From SIG575 sp964474295 (lineage in GTDB: Bacteria > Bacillota > Clostridia > Oscillospirales > Acutalibacteraceae), in contig CAYYRN010000013.1 in assembly GCA_964474295.1 (NCBI GenBank), positions 1 through 42,607 on the forward strand: 42,607 bases of DNA. The letters run 5' to 3'. Positions within the stretch are counted from its first letter, which is position 1. Each line of letters opens with the position of its first letter. The notes below the pieces were generated by a model. The model was given only the letters and a program-made list of their open reading frames with translations, made no database searches and was not told the origin of the DNA. A program made the position numbers and the translations under genes. Shown piece by piece: positions 17,201 to 24,466 of the stretch.

Positions 17201-17895
17201 ACAATCTTACCTCATCGGGCATTTCAAAGAGTGTCGAACGTTTTGCAAAAGAGCTTGAAACAGCACAAATGATATTTGTGCCCGGAGGATTTTCCGGCGG
17301 TGACGAGCCTGACGGTTCGGGTAAGTTCATAACTGCGTTCTTCCGCAATGCCGCAGTTAAAGAGGGTGTAACGGAGCTTCTCGAAAAACGTGACGGTCTT
17401 ATGTGCGGTATCTGTAACGGCTTCCAGGCACTTATTAAGCTCGGACTTGTGCCTTACGGAAAAATAATAGATACGGACGAAAATTGTCCCACACTTACAT
17501 TCAACACAATCGGACGTCACCAGTCAAGGCTTGTAAGAACAAGAATTGCATCGAACAAATCCCCGTGGCTTGCGGCAACGGAAGTCGGTGGTGTTTACAC
17601 TGTGCCGATTTCACACGGTGAAGGCAGATTCCTTGCAAGCGATGAGCTTATCAAGAAGCTTGCCGAAAACGGACAAATCGCAACACAGTATGTTGACCTT
17701 GACGGTAATCCGACAGATGACATACACTTCAACCCCAACAACTCGGCTTTCGCAATTGAGGGCATCACGTCACCCGACGGCAGAGTGTTCGGCAAAATGG
17801 GTCACTCGGAGCGTAAGGGCAGAGGACTTTATAAAAATGTTGACGGCATTTACGATATGCAAATGTTTGAGTCAGCGGTTAAATACTTCAAGTAA
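14206..17895 (+). CDS. purL: Phosphoribosylformylglycinamidine synthase, single-chain
   Basis: PurL converts FGAR to FGAM with glutamine and ATP, step 4. It has 1229 residues, the large form that needs no PurS/PurQ. Domains in order are a PurS-like N-terminus, a linker with YWSDHCRHTTF, two AIR synthetase-like halves (ETHNHPTEIEPFGGAAT early on), and a C-terminal class I glutaminase (FPGTNCEYDS, GGFSGGDEPDG). The nucleophile is Cys1070 in CGICNGFQ; the His-x-Glu pair is in SHGEGR (His1137). AACGGAGG precedes the ATG. It is the last gene of the operon and is followed by a terminator. Confidence 0.96.
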   Translation: MVYRIFVEKKAGLENEANALRHDIRSLLSVKGLEKLRIFNRYDVENIDEELFEKSKMTVFAEPQLDNISDDFSDNDAIIFATEYLPGQFDQRADSAAQCIQIISQGERPLVKTAKVYALYGKISEEELAEIKKYVINPVEAREASLDKPETLATDYEIPTEVKTLDGFLELDEKGLADFVKSYGLAMDNDDIKFCQDYFKTENRNPTITEIRMIDTYWSDHCRHTTFLTTIDSVKFEDELIENAWKEYTSKREELGRTKPVNLMDVATLATKVLKKNGKLDKLDESEEINACTVKITVDCDGKDEDWLLLFKNETHNHPTEIEPFGGAATCIGGAIRDPLSGRSYVYGAMRVTGAGNPLKSVSETMKGKLPQRKIVRTAAAGYSSYGNQIGLATGQVDEIYHDGYVAKRMEIGAVVAATPAKNVRRECPEDGDIVILLGGRTGRDGCGGATGSSKSHTLESLESCGAEVQKGNAPEERKLQRLFRNEEASYLIKRCNDFGAGGVSVAIGELADGLEIDLNKVPKKYDGLDGTELAISESQERMAVVVEKKDVERFLELASIENLEATPVAVVKSEPRLVMNWNGKKIVDLSREFLNSNGAEKHIDIAPEKSQCYKKQVEGSFKENLEALADDLNVCSKRGLSERFDSTIGAGTVLMPFGGKHQQTPIQAMVHKISTEKAKTNSCSLMSWGYNPFIAEKSPYHSAYLAVIESVSKLIATGAKFEDVYLTFQEYFEKPMKSPQRWGKPLSALLGAFKAQLELEIASIGGKDSMSGSFENIDVPPTLVSFAVTTEKVDSIVSPEFKKAGHNVCLLKPDYDENGLPVTSSLKSLYDEVNALLSSKKAVSAYTPTYGGVGEAVMKMCFGNGIGFEFDENVSNEEIFGYNYGSFVLEMADTSVVGTLVGTTVEEEIISKGSEKIALADLLKIYEDKLEPIYSCNIPSEGKAIPAFSFNASERKAPSIKCAKPKVLIPVFPGTNCEYDSAKAMEYAGAEAKIIVLNNLTSSGISKSVERFAKELETAQMIFVPGGFSGGDEPDGSGKFITAFFRNAAVKEGVTELLEKRDGLMCGICNGFQALIKLGLVPYGKIIDTDENCPTLTFNTIGRHQSRLVRTRIASNKSPWLAATEVGGVYTVPISHGEGRFLASDELIKKLAENGQIATQYVDLDGNPTDDIHFNPNNSAFAIEGITSPDGRVFGKMGHSERKGRGLYKNVDGIYDMQMFESAVKYFK

Positions 17896-17906
17896 TAATA
17901 AATTTA

Positions 17907-17937
17907 CAGCGGAGATTTAAACATCTCCGCTGTTTTT
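17907..17937 (+). terminator. Terminator of the purine operon
   Basis: The 10-bp stem CAGCGGAGAT (17907-17916) and ATCTCCGCTG (17923-17932) is followed by TTTTT. It lies only 17 bases before the helicase start, so the helicase may depend on read-through. Confidence 0.85.
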
Positions 17938-17953
17938 CGGAAGGAAAAAATTA

Positions 17954-19642
17954 ATGGAAAAATCTTTTGAAAATCTCTATCTTTCGGCGGAAATTAAACG
18001 TGCTGTCGATGAAATGGGATTTAGTGAAATGACTGAAATTCAGTCAAGAGCCATTCCTCTTATACGAACAGGGTGCGATGTTATCGGACGTTCGCAAACA
18101 GGTACGGGCAAAACCGTGGCTTTCGCCATTCCCGCACTTGAAACGATAGATGAAACGCTCGAAAAAGTGCAAATTGTTATACTTTGCCCTACGCGTGAGC
18201 TTGCAATGCAGGGTGCGGAAGAAATTAAAAAGCTTTCTAAGTTTATGAAAAGCATAAGGGTTGCTGACGTCTACGGCGGTGCGGCAATGGATAGGCAAAT
18301 AACAAAGCTCAGGCGTGCGAACATCGTCATCGGAACTCCGGGCAGAATTATGGACCATATGCGCAGAAGAACGCTTCGTCTGTCAAACGTAAAAATGGTA
18401 GTTTTGGACGAAGCTGATGAAATGCTCAGTATGGGCTTCAGAGAGGATATAGAAGAAATCCTTTCACACACACCGGATGACAGACAAACTGTTCTTTTCT
18501 CGGCAACAATGCCGCAGGAAATTCTCGATATTACGCAAAAGTTTCAGCACAACCCCGAAATGATTGAGATAAAATCAAAAAGTATGACGGTTGAGCATAT
18601 AAAACAGTATTTCATAGAAGTTCCTATGGGCAAAAAAATGGATGCGCTTAATATGCTTTTGCGTTATTTTGCACCTAAGCGTTCGATGATTTTTTGCAAC
18701 ACCAAAGCAATGGTAGAGGATTTGGGAAAATATTTAAAATCGAACGGCTTCAATTCCGAGGGACTTCACGGCGATATGCAGCAGTCATCACGAACACGGG
18801 TTATGGATTCTTTTAAAAGAGGATTGAGCAGTATTCTTATCGCAACAGATGTTGCCGCAAGAGGCATAGATGTCAATGATATTGATTTTGTTTTCAACTA
18901 CGATATTCCGCAAAACCGCGAATACTATGTCCACAGAATCGGCAGAACGGGCAGAGCGGGAAAAGACGGAACGGCTGTAACGGTTTGCAGCGGCAGACGT
19001 CAGATTTTCACAATCAAGGATATTGCGAAAAGCACAAAATCCGAAATAGAGCAGCTTGATTTGCCGAGTACGGAGGATTTACGCAGTAAGCTTGCAGAGC
19101 GTGAATTGGCAGAACTCAAAAAACAGCTTGATGTAAACGTTGATGACAGCTACAACAAGCTTCTCAACGAGTTGTTAAGTGACGGCATTTCGCTGTATGA
19201 ACTCAGTGCAAAGCTTCTTCAGATTCTTATGGGCGAAAAGATGACGCAAATTTCTTCCCTTGAATCTTTCGGTAAAAAGAAAAGGGGAGATGATGCGGAT
19301 TTCCGCAAAATAATTATCTCAATAGGAAGAAACAGACGTGTTGCACCCAATCATATTATGTGTGCCATTGCAGATAGAACGGGGATTTCCGGCAAGGAAA
19401 TCGGCAAAATCGAAATTTATGACGATAAAACAATTGTCGGAATCCCAAAAGATAAAATTGATGAAATCGTACTGAAAATGGTCGGCTGTAAAATTAACGG
19501 ACATATTGTGGAAACAAGAGTTTATAAGGATAAAAAAGGCGATTTTAAAGTCGAAAAATCAAAACAGCAAAAAAGGGAGAGAACCTCAAAAAAGAATAAC
19601 CGACAAACTCCAAAGCACACAAACCGCAGAAAGAGTAAATAA
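17954..19642 (+). CDS. DEAD-box ATP-dependent RNA helicase (CshA/DeaD type)
   Basis: It unwinds RNA duplexes, probably in ribosome assembly or mRNA turnover. It has 562 residues with all core motifs: Q motif near 20-30, SQTGTGKT (47-54), PTRELA (79-84), DEAD (152-155), SAT (183-185) and HRIGRTGR (327-334). Residues ~453-535 resemble the DbpA-type RNA-binding domain (FRKIIISIGRNRRVAPNHI, then IGKIEIYDDKTIVGI), and the last ~25 residues form a Lys/Arg-rich tail. This layout matches DeaD/CsdA and CshA. GGAAGGA precedes ATG 17954. No promoter was found between the purL terminator and the gene. Confidence 0.92.
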   Translation: MEKSFENLYLSAEIKRAVDEMGFSEMTEIQSRAIPLIRTGCDVIGRSQTGTGKTVAFAIPALETIDETLEKVQIVILCPTRELAMQGAEEIKKLSKFMKSIRVADVYGGAAMDRQITKLRRANIVIGTPGRIMDHMRRRTLRLSNVKMVVLDEADEMLSMGFREDIEEILSHTPDDRQTVLFSATMPQEILDITQKFQHNPEMIEIKSKSMTVEHIKQYFIEVPMGKKMDALNMLLRYFAPKRSMIFCNTKAMVEDLGKYLKSNGFNSEGLHGDMQQSSRTRVMDSFKRGLSSILIATDVAARGIDVNDIDFVFNYDIPQNREYYVHRIGRTGRAGKDGTAVTVCSGRRQIFTIKDIAKSTKSEIEQLDLPSTEDLRSKLAERELAELKKQLDVNVDDSYNKLLNELLSDGISLYELSAKLLQILMGEKMTQISSLESFGKKKRGDDADFRKIIISIGRNRRVAPNHIMCAIADRTGISGKEIGKIEIYDDKTIVGIPKDKIDEIVLKMVGCKINGHIVETRVYKDKKGDFKVEKSKQQKRERTSKKNNRQTPKHTNRRKSK

Positions 19643-19644
19643 TA

Positions 19645-19680
19645 AACGAGCTGTAAAAACTTGCGTTTTTACAGCTCGTT
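19645..19680. terminator. Convergent terminator hairpin between helicase and lipase genes
   Basis: A 16-bp perfect stem, AACGAGCTGTAAAAAC (19645-19660) with GTTTTTACAGCTCGTT (19665-19680), has a four-base loop TTGC. It lies three bases after the helicase stop and 18 bases past the lipase stop on the other strand, so it can serve both. The T-run is inside the stem rather than after it; a close relative stands at 38664-38702. Confidence 0.65.
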
Positions 19681-19698
19681 TCAGCTAAAATTTCAATT

Positions 19699-20952
19699 TT
19701 ATTTTTCAAGCTCAATAAGCATTTCTAACATATCGTCATAAAAATCGTGCGTTTTTTTCTCATCTGCAAAAAGACCGATCGGTGTTCCGTGGTCGCCCGT
19801 TTGCGTGGGCATTACGTTCCACACTCCCTTTTCGGGTGAACCGTCATATTCCTTTGCGGGTTCATCAAAGGGATTTTTTGCCGAAACGGTGTTTACCAAA
19901 CCGTCATTTGCCCGCCAACTTTCGTCAAGATGAAGCGAGTAAAAGTCATCGAGCAAATTGTCATCCAACATCATCTTGCCCGTGATTTTCAAAAATCCGA
20001 AGTCGGTGTTTACCATTCTTTCGGAAGCTTCATCGGTTGCATCGAATGTGTAACAAAAGTAAGTGATATTATCGCTGATTTCAACCTTTTTGTTAAAATC
20101 ATAAGCACCTTTGAGTGAAAGGTCGTGTGAAATTTTATCATCCGAATTAATTGCCTTTAAAATGGCAGGTGCTATTGAATCGGCGCGGTGTTCACCGGGG
20201 ATGCAGCTTATGCCGAACTGTTCAAGGTGAAAGTCAACAAGACGTCCGTTCAAAAAACTCCTACCCATTATTGCCGCATAGGAGTAGCAGAATTTTTCAA
20301 GAGGTTCGAGAAGTCGCAGCTTGTCCGCCGCATTGTAAAGCGTTGTTCCGTTGTTGGGTGTGCAAATTGTGGTTACGCTTTCCACCCAATTTTCTTTGCC
20401 TCCCGTAAACAAGCCTGAAATATCGTCTTCGCTTTTTGCAATGTCCTTTTCGCTCTCATCGCCGTAAGTCAGTAAGTAAGCCAAAAGCCGTGCTACCTGA
20501 CCTCCGTGACTGTGGCCGATAAGATGAACTTTTTGAATATTTTCTCCGTCGTAGCTTCCCCAATTCGGTACAATTGCTTCAGTGTATGTTCTGCCGTACC
20601 TTTCGTGACCGTGAGCCTTTGAATGTGCCTCACCGTAATCCACGGTGCCGCCCGTAAGCTGTGCGTAAACCTCACACGCTCTGTCCCAAGAGGAGGAAAG
20701 AGGCCCCGAAGAAACGGAATAACATTCAATTCCCTCGTCTCTCAAATAATCCATTAAATTGCCCGTGGTTGCACCCCAGTAAGGTATCAGTGTGTCGATT
20801 CCCTCGGCAGAACCCCAGCCGAACATACCGTGAATGAAAATGAACGGATATTCGTTCTTGTTTTCTCTTTCTTCACCGAAAACGGCAGGCGAGAGTGAAA
20901 AAGTCAAAATCACCGACAAAAATATTGCGGTTATCCTTTTTAACAGCTTCAT
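19699..20952 (-). CDS. Secreted triacylglycerol lipase, family I.5-like
   Basis: The product is a 417-residue alpha/beta hydrolase with an N-terminal signal peptide (basic MKLLKR, then a hydrophobic stretch ending near PAVFGEE). FIFIHGMFGWG is the oxyanion region, GHSHGG contains the nucleophile Ser148, ANDGLVNTVS fits the acid region, and GDHGTPIG probably holds the catalytic His. GGTVDYGEAHSKAHGHERYG closely matches the zinc-binding extra domain of thermoalkalophilic Geobacillus lipases and staphylococcal relatives. The start was set at 20952 because AAAGGAAAAACT precedes it and the longer frame would run upstream into the promoter. It is a monocistronic gene pointing against the helicase. 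Confidence 0.88.
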   Translation of the reverse strand: MKLLKRITAIFLSVILTFSLSPAVFGEERENKNEYPFIFIHGMFGWGSAEGIDTLIPYWGATTGNLMDYLRDEGIECYSVSSGPLSSSWDRACEVYAQLTGGTVDYGEAHSKAHGHERYGRTYTEAIVPNWGSYDGENIQKVHLIGHSHGGQVARLLAYLLTYGDESEKDIAKSEDDISGLFTGGKENWVESVTTICTPNNGTTLYNAADKLRLLEPLEKFCYSYAAIMGRSFLNGRLVDFHLEQFGISCIPGEHRADSIAPAILKAINSDDKISHDLSLKGAYDFNKKVEISDNITYFCYTFDATDEASERMVNTDFGFLKITGKMMLDDNLLDDFYSLHLDESWRANDGLVNTVSAKNPFDEPAKEYDGSPEKGVWNVMPTQTGDHGTPIGLFADEKKTHDFYDDMLEMLIELEK

Positions 20953-20985
20953 AGTTTTTCCTTTCTTTGATTGTATATAGATTCT

Positions 20986-21014
20986 ATTATACATTAAGAA
21001 TTTAATCGGTTCAA
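20986..21014 (-). promoter_or_regulatory. Promoter of the lipase gene
   Basis: On the minus strand TTGAAC (21014-21009) and TATAAT (20991-20986) are separated by 17 bases. The RNA would start about 25 bases before the ATG at 20952. Between 21015 and 21131 I see only AT-rich sequence. Confidence 0.75.
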
Positions 21015-21131
21015 CCGACAAAATCCGTAAAAGTGTACAAAAAGAACAATTTCTTTCATCTTATTATAACAAAAGTGTTTAGAATGTTGCAATGACAGTA
21101 AAATCATAGTGTATAATTTTTTCATTTAAAC

Positions 21132-21160
21132 TTGACTAATAAAAAAGATTGTTATATAAT
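21132..21160 (+). promoter_or_regulatory. Promoter of the alaS operon
   Basis: TTGACT (21132-21137) and TATAAT (21155-21160) have a 17-base spacer. A leader of about 275 bases follows before alaS. Confidence 0.85.
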
Positions 21161-21167
21161 TTATTCA

Positions 21168-21440
21168 ATATGATAAATGCTGTGACGAGCTTAAATTTTT
21201 TAATGTGTGCCAAAGAGAGGGGATTCTCGGCTGAAAAATCCCCGCATACGGAAAAATGTGCCGGCTTTGAGCTGTACTGTGAAGAACAGTGACGTTTTTC
21301 CTGCGTTAAAGGAATAATGAGTGGTGCTTTTTGCACAATTCGGGTGGTACCGCAGGGAACAATTCCTTGTCCCGATTTGTTGAGTAGGATTTTTCTTATT
21401 CTGTGCAAGGGGCATTATATTTTTTTGTAAGGAGATTTTT
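21168..21440 (+). promoter_or_regulatory. T-box leader controlling alaS
   Basis: The hallmark antiterminator sequence GGGTGGTACCGC is at 21342-21353. A competing hairpin GGGAACAA-TTCC-TTGTCCC lies at 21355-21373. Upstream, a structured stem I region contains AGAGAGGGGATTCTC (from ~21215) resembling the AG-bulge/loop portion. Uncharged tRNA-Ala should stabilise the antiterminator and let alaS be transcribed. Several GCU triplets occur in the stem I region, but I could not fix the specifier codon by eye; the T-rich run after the terminator is weak. Confidence 0.88.
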
Positions 21441-21443
21441 ATT

Positions 21444-24083
21444 ATGGAATGGACAGGTCTTAATGAACTTCGTGAGAAGTATCTTGAATTTTTTGAAAGC
21501 AAGGGGCATCTCAGACTGCCGTCTTTCTCTCTCGTTCCTCAGGGAGATAAGAGCCTTTTGCTTATAAACTCCGGTATGGCACCGATGAAAAAGTATTTTA
21601 CGGGTGAGGTTACTCCTCCGAGAAACCGTGTTACCACTTGCCAAAAATGTATCAGAACGCCCGATATCGAGCGTGTCGGCAAAACGGCAAGACACGGAAC
21701 TTATTTTGAAATGCTCGGCAACTTCTCTTTCGGTGATTATTTTAAGAACGAAGCTACGGCTTGGGCTTGGGAGTTTTTCACAAAGGTTCTCGAAATCCCC
21801 GCAGAGCTTCTCTATTGCAGCATTTATGAAGAAGATGATGAGGCATTTGAAATTTGGACAAAGAAGGTCGGTGTTGACCCGTCACACATCAAAAGACTCG
21901 GTAAAGAGGATAATTTCTGGGAACACGGTGCAGGCCCTTGCGGTCCCTGTTCGGAAATATATTTTGACCGTGGGGAAAAATACGGCTGCGGTTCACCCGA
22001 TTGCGGTGTAGGATGCGAATGTGACAGATTTATAGAAGTGTGGAACCTTGTTTTCACACAGTTCAGCAATGACGGCGAAGGCAATTATACAAAGCTTGAC
22101 AGATGCAATATCGATACAGGTATGGGTCTTGAAAGACTTGCCTGCATTATGCAGGGGGTTGATAATCTTTTTGAAGTTGACACCGTGCAGAATATTATGA
22201 AGCACATTATGGATATTTCAAAAATCAAGTATCACGATAACGAGAAAACGGACGTTTCTCTGCGTGTAATTACCGACCACATACGTTCGACTACATTTAT
22301 GATAGGTGACGGTGTTATGCCGTCAAACGAGGGCAAGGGTTACGTTTTACGTCGACTTCTCAGACGTGCCGCACGTCACGGTAAGCTTATCGGCATTGAC
22401 AGACCTTTCCTTTATGAAGTTTGCGACACTGTTATAAAAGAAAACGAAAAGGCTTATCCCAATCTTGTTGAAAAACGTGATTTTATTGTTAAAATCGTAA
22501 AAATCGAAGAAGAAAACTTCAATAAAACAATCGATTCGGGTATGCAGCTTCTTAATTCGATGATTGAAAGCACTCAAAATAATGTTCTTTCGGGTGAAGA
22601 TGCGTTTAAGCTTTCCGACACATACGGCTTCCCGATTGACCTTACAAAAGAAATTCTCGAAGAAAAGGGAATGAGCGTTGATGAGGAAAAATTCAAAGAG
22701 CTTGTTTTGCAGCAGCGTAACCGTTCCCGTGATGCACGCAAGGATGCCGGTGCGGAAGCTTGGAAAGACAGCGGTGTTGTAACAAAGGGCATTGCTTCAA
22801 CCGAGTTCTTGGGTTATACGGAGTTTGAAAACGATGCAGAGGTTATTGCGTTAATTTCAAACGGCGAAAGAAAAGAATACATCGAAAACGGCGAAGAAGC
22901 CGTGATTGTGCTTGACAAAACTTCGTTCTACGCGGAAAGCGGCGGACAGGTAGGAGATACGGGTGTTATCACTGTGGGCGACACCTTGTTTGAGGTTGTC
23001 GACACAAAGAAAACACACGACGGTGTTTTCCTGCATTACGGCTGTGTTGTTGAGGGCGAGGGAATAAAGCTTTCCGATAAGGTTAAGGCTGTTATTAACC
23101 GTGAAGATAGGCTTTCGACAATGCGTAACCATACGGCGGCACATCTTTTGCAGGCGGCACTCAGAAAAATTCTCGGCACACACGTTGAACAGGCAGGTCA
23201 GCTTGTAAACAAGGATAATGTACGTTTTGACTTTACTCACTTCTCGGCTCTTACTGCGGAAGAAATTGCCGAAGTTGAAAAAACGGTAAATGAAGAAATA
23301 CTTTCGGCAGTGACGGTTACAATGACGGAAATGCCTATCGAAGAAGCAAAGAAAATGGGTGCTATGGCATTGTTCGGTGAAAAATACGGCGATGTTGTAA
23401 GGGTTGTAAAAGCAGGTGAGTATTCAACCGAGCTTTGCGGCGGAACCCACGTTTCTTCAACGGGAAATCTCGGTTTGTTTAAGATTGTCAGCGAATCCTC
23501 CGTTGCGGCGGGTGTAAGACGTATTGAAGCCGTAACAGGCAGCGGTGTTCTTGAATTTATCACAAAGAAGCTTTCTCTTATTTCCAACACGGCACAAACC
23601 CTCAAGCTTGCAAATGCAAATGACCTTGAAAAACGTGCCGAAACCGTTATGTCCGAAATGAAAGAAAAAGAAAAAGAAATCGACAGACTTTCTTCCGAGC
23701 TTTCTTCAATTAAGGCAAAAAGCCTTTCGTCCTGTGCAAAGGATGTTTCGGGTATTAAGCTCATAGCAACGGTTGTTGAGGATATGCCCAATGATGACCT
23801 TCGTTCTATGTGTGAAGCTTTAAGAGACACAAGTGAAGATGCCGTTATTGTAATTGCGGATAAAAACAGCGAAAAAGGAAACATCAGCTTTGCTTGCGGA
23901 TGTGCGAAAGGTGCAATTAAAAAAGGTATGAACGCAGGAAATATCGTGCGTGAAACGGCTCGTCTTGCAGGCGGTTCGGGCGGCGGACGTCCCGATTTCG
24001 CAATGGCAGGCGGTAAAGATATTACAAAAGCCGAGGAAGCAATTTCGGCTGTTGAAAAAATTGTTTCTTCAATGGTAAAATAA
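21444..24083 (+). CDS. alaS: Alanyl-tRNA synthetase
   Basis: AlaS charges tRNA-Ala and edits mis-acylated Ser/Gly. It has 879 residues, full length. The class II aminoacylation domain starts at residue 1 (FFESKGH, INSGMAPMKKYF, and HGAGPCGPCSEIYFDRG). The editing domain has His563-x3-His567 in HTAAH and Cys665-x3-His669 in CGGTH. A coiled-coil and a DHHA1-like C-terminal domain (GGSGGGRPDFAMAGG) follow. ATG 21444 has AAGGAG upstream. It heads a tight cluster, with hinT 18 bases downstream. Confidence 0.97.
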   Translation: MEWTGLNELREKYLEFFESKGHLRLPSFSLVPQGDKSLLLINSGMAPMKKYFTGEVTPPRNRVTTCQKCIRTPDIERVGKTARHGTYFEMLGNFSFGDYFKNEATAWAWEFFTKVLEIPAELLYCSIYEEDDEAFEIWTKKVGVDPSHIKRLGKEDNFWEHGAGPCGPCSEIYFDRGEKYGCGSPDCGVGCECDRFIEVWNLVFTQFSNDGEGNYTKLDRCNIDTGMGLERLACIMQGVDNLFEVDTVQNIMKHIMDISKIKYHDNEKTDVSLRVITDHIRSTTFMIGDGVMPSNEGKGYVLRRLLRRAARHGKLIGIDRPFLYEVCDTVIKENEKAYPNLVEKRDFIVKIVKIEEENFNKTIDSGMQLLNSMIESTQNNVLSGEDAFKLSDTYGFPIDLTKEILEEKGMSVDEEKFKELVLQQRNRSRDARKDAGAEAWKDSGVVTKGIASTEFLGYTEFENDAEVIALISNGERKEYIENGEEAVIVLDKTSFYAESGGQVGDTGVITVGDTLFEVVDTKKTHDGVFLHYGCVVEGEGIKLSDKVKAVINREDRLSTMRNHTAAHLLQAALRKILGTHVEQAGQLVNKDNVRFDFTHFSALTAEEIAEVEKTVNEEILSAVTVTMTEMPIEEAKKMGAMALFGEKYGDVVRVVKAGEYSTELCGGTHVSSTGNLGLFKIVSESSVAAGVRRIEAVTGSGVLEFITKKLSLISNTAQTLKLANANDLEKRAETVMSEMKEKEKEIDRLSSELSSIKAKSLSSCAKDVSGIKLIATVVEDMPNDDLRSMCEALRDTSEDAVIVIADKNSEKGNISFACGCAKGAIKKGMNAGNIVRETARLAGGSGGGRPDFAMAGGKDITKAEEAISAVEKIVSSMVK

Positions 24084-24101
24084 TTTTGAGGAGTGTTAAA
24101 G

Positions 24102-24443
24102 ATGGATTGCTTGTTTTGTAAAATAGCTGCAGGTGAAATTCCTTCCAAAAAAGCTTATGAGGATGACTTGGTTTATGCGTTTTATGATATAGAACCGCAG
24201 GCACCTGTTCATATTCTTATAATTCCGAAAGAGCATATTTCATCGGTAAATGAAATAAATTCCGATAACAGCTCGGTTGTTGCGCATATTTTTGAGGTTG
24301 CGGCAAAGCTTGCTTCGGAAAATAACCTTTCCGCCGACGGATACAGAATAGTTACGAATATCGGTGAAGCGGGCGGACAGACTGTGAAGCATTTGCACTT
24401 CCATCTTATGGGTGGCAGAAGCTTTGCTTGGCCTGCCGGTTGA
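24102..24443 (+). CDS. hinT: HIT family nucleotide hydrolase (HinT-like)
   Basis: A 113-residue protein that, by family, hydrolyses AMP-lysine and similar phosphoramidates. The histidine triad is HLHFHLMGG (His97, His99, His101), with an N-terminal CLFCKIAAGEIPS. GTG 24093 is in frame but lies inside the GAGGAG ribosome binding site (24088-24093), so ATG 24102 was chosen. It lies between alaS and comEC with no terminator, in the same transcript. Confidence 0.93.
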   Translation: MDCLFCKIAAGEIPSKKAYEDDLVYAFYDIEPQAPVHILIIPKEHISSVNEINSDNSSVVAHIFEVAAKLASENNLSADGYRIVTNIGEAGGQTVKHLHFHLMGGRSFAWPAG

Positions 24444-24466
24444 TTCGTTTATCGGAGTGAAATAAA

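Noticed and set aside
21087..21117. Second promoter before alaS (TTGCAA ... TATAAT)
   Set aside because: The 19-base spacer and weak -35 box make it much poorer than the promoter at 21132-21160.
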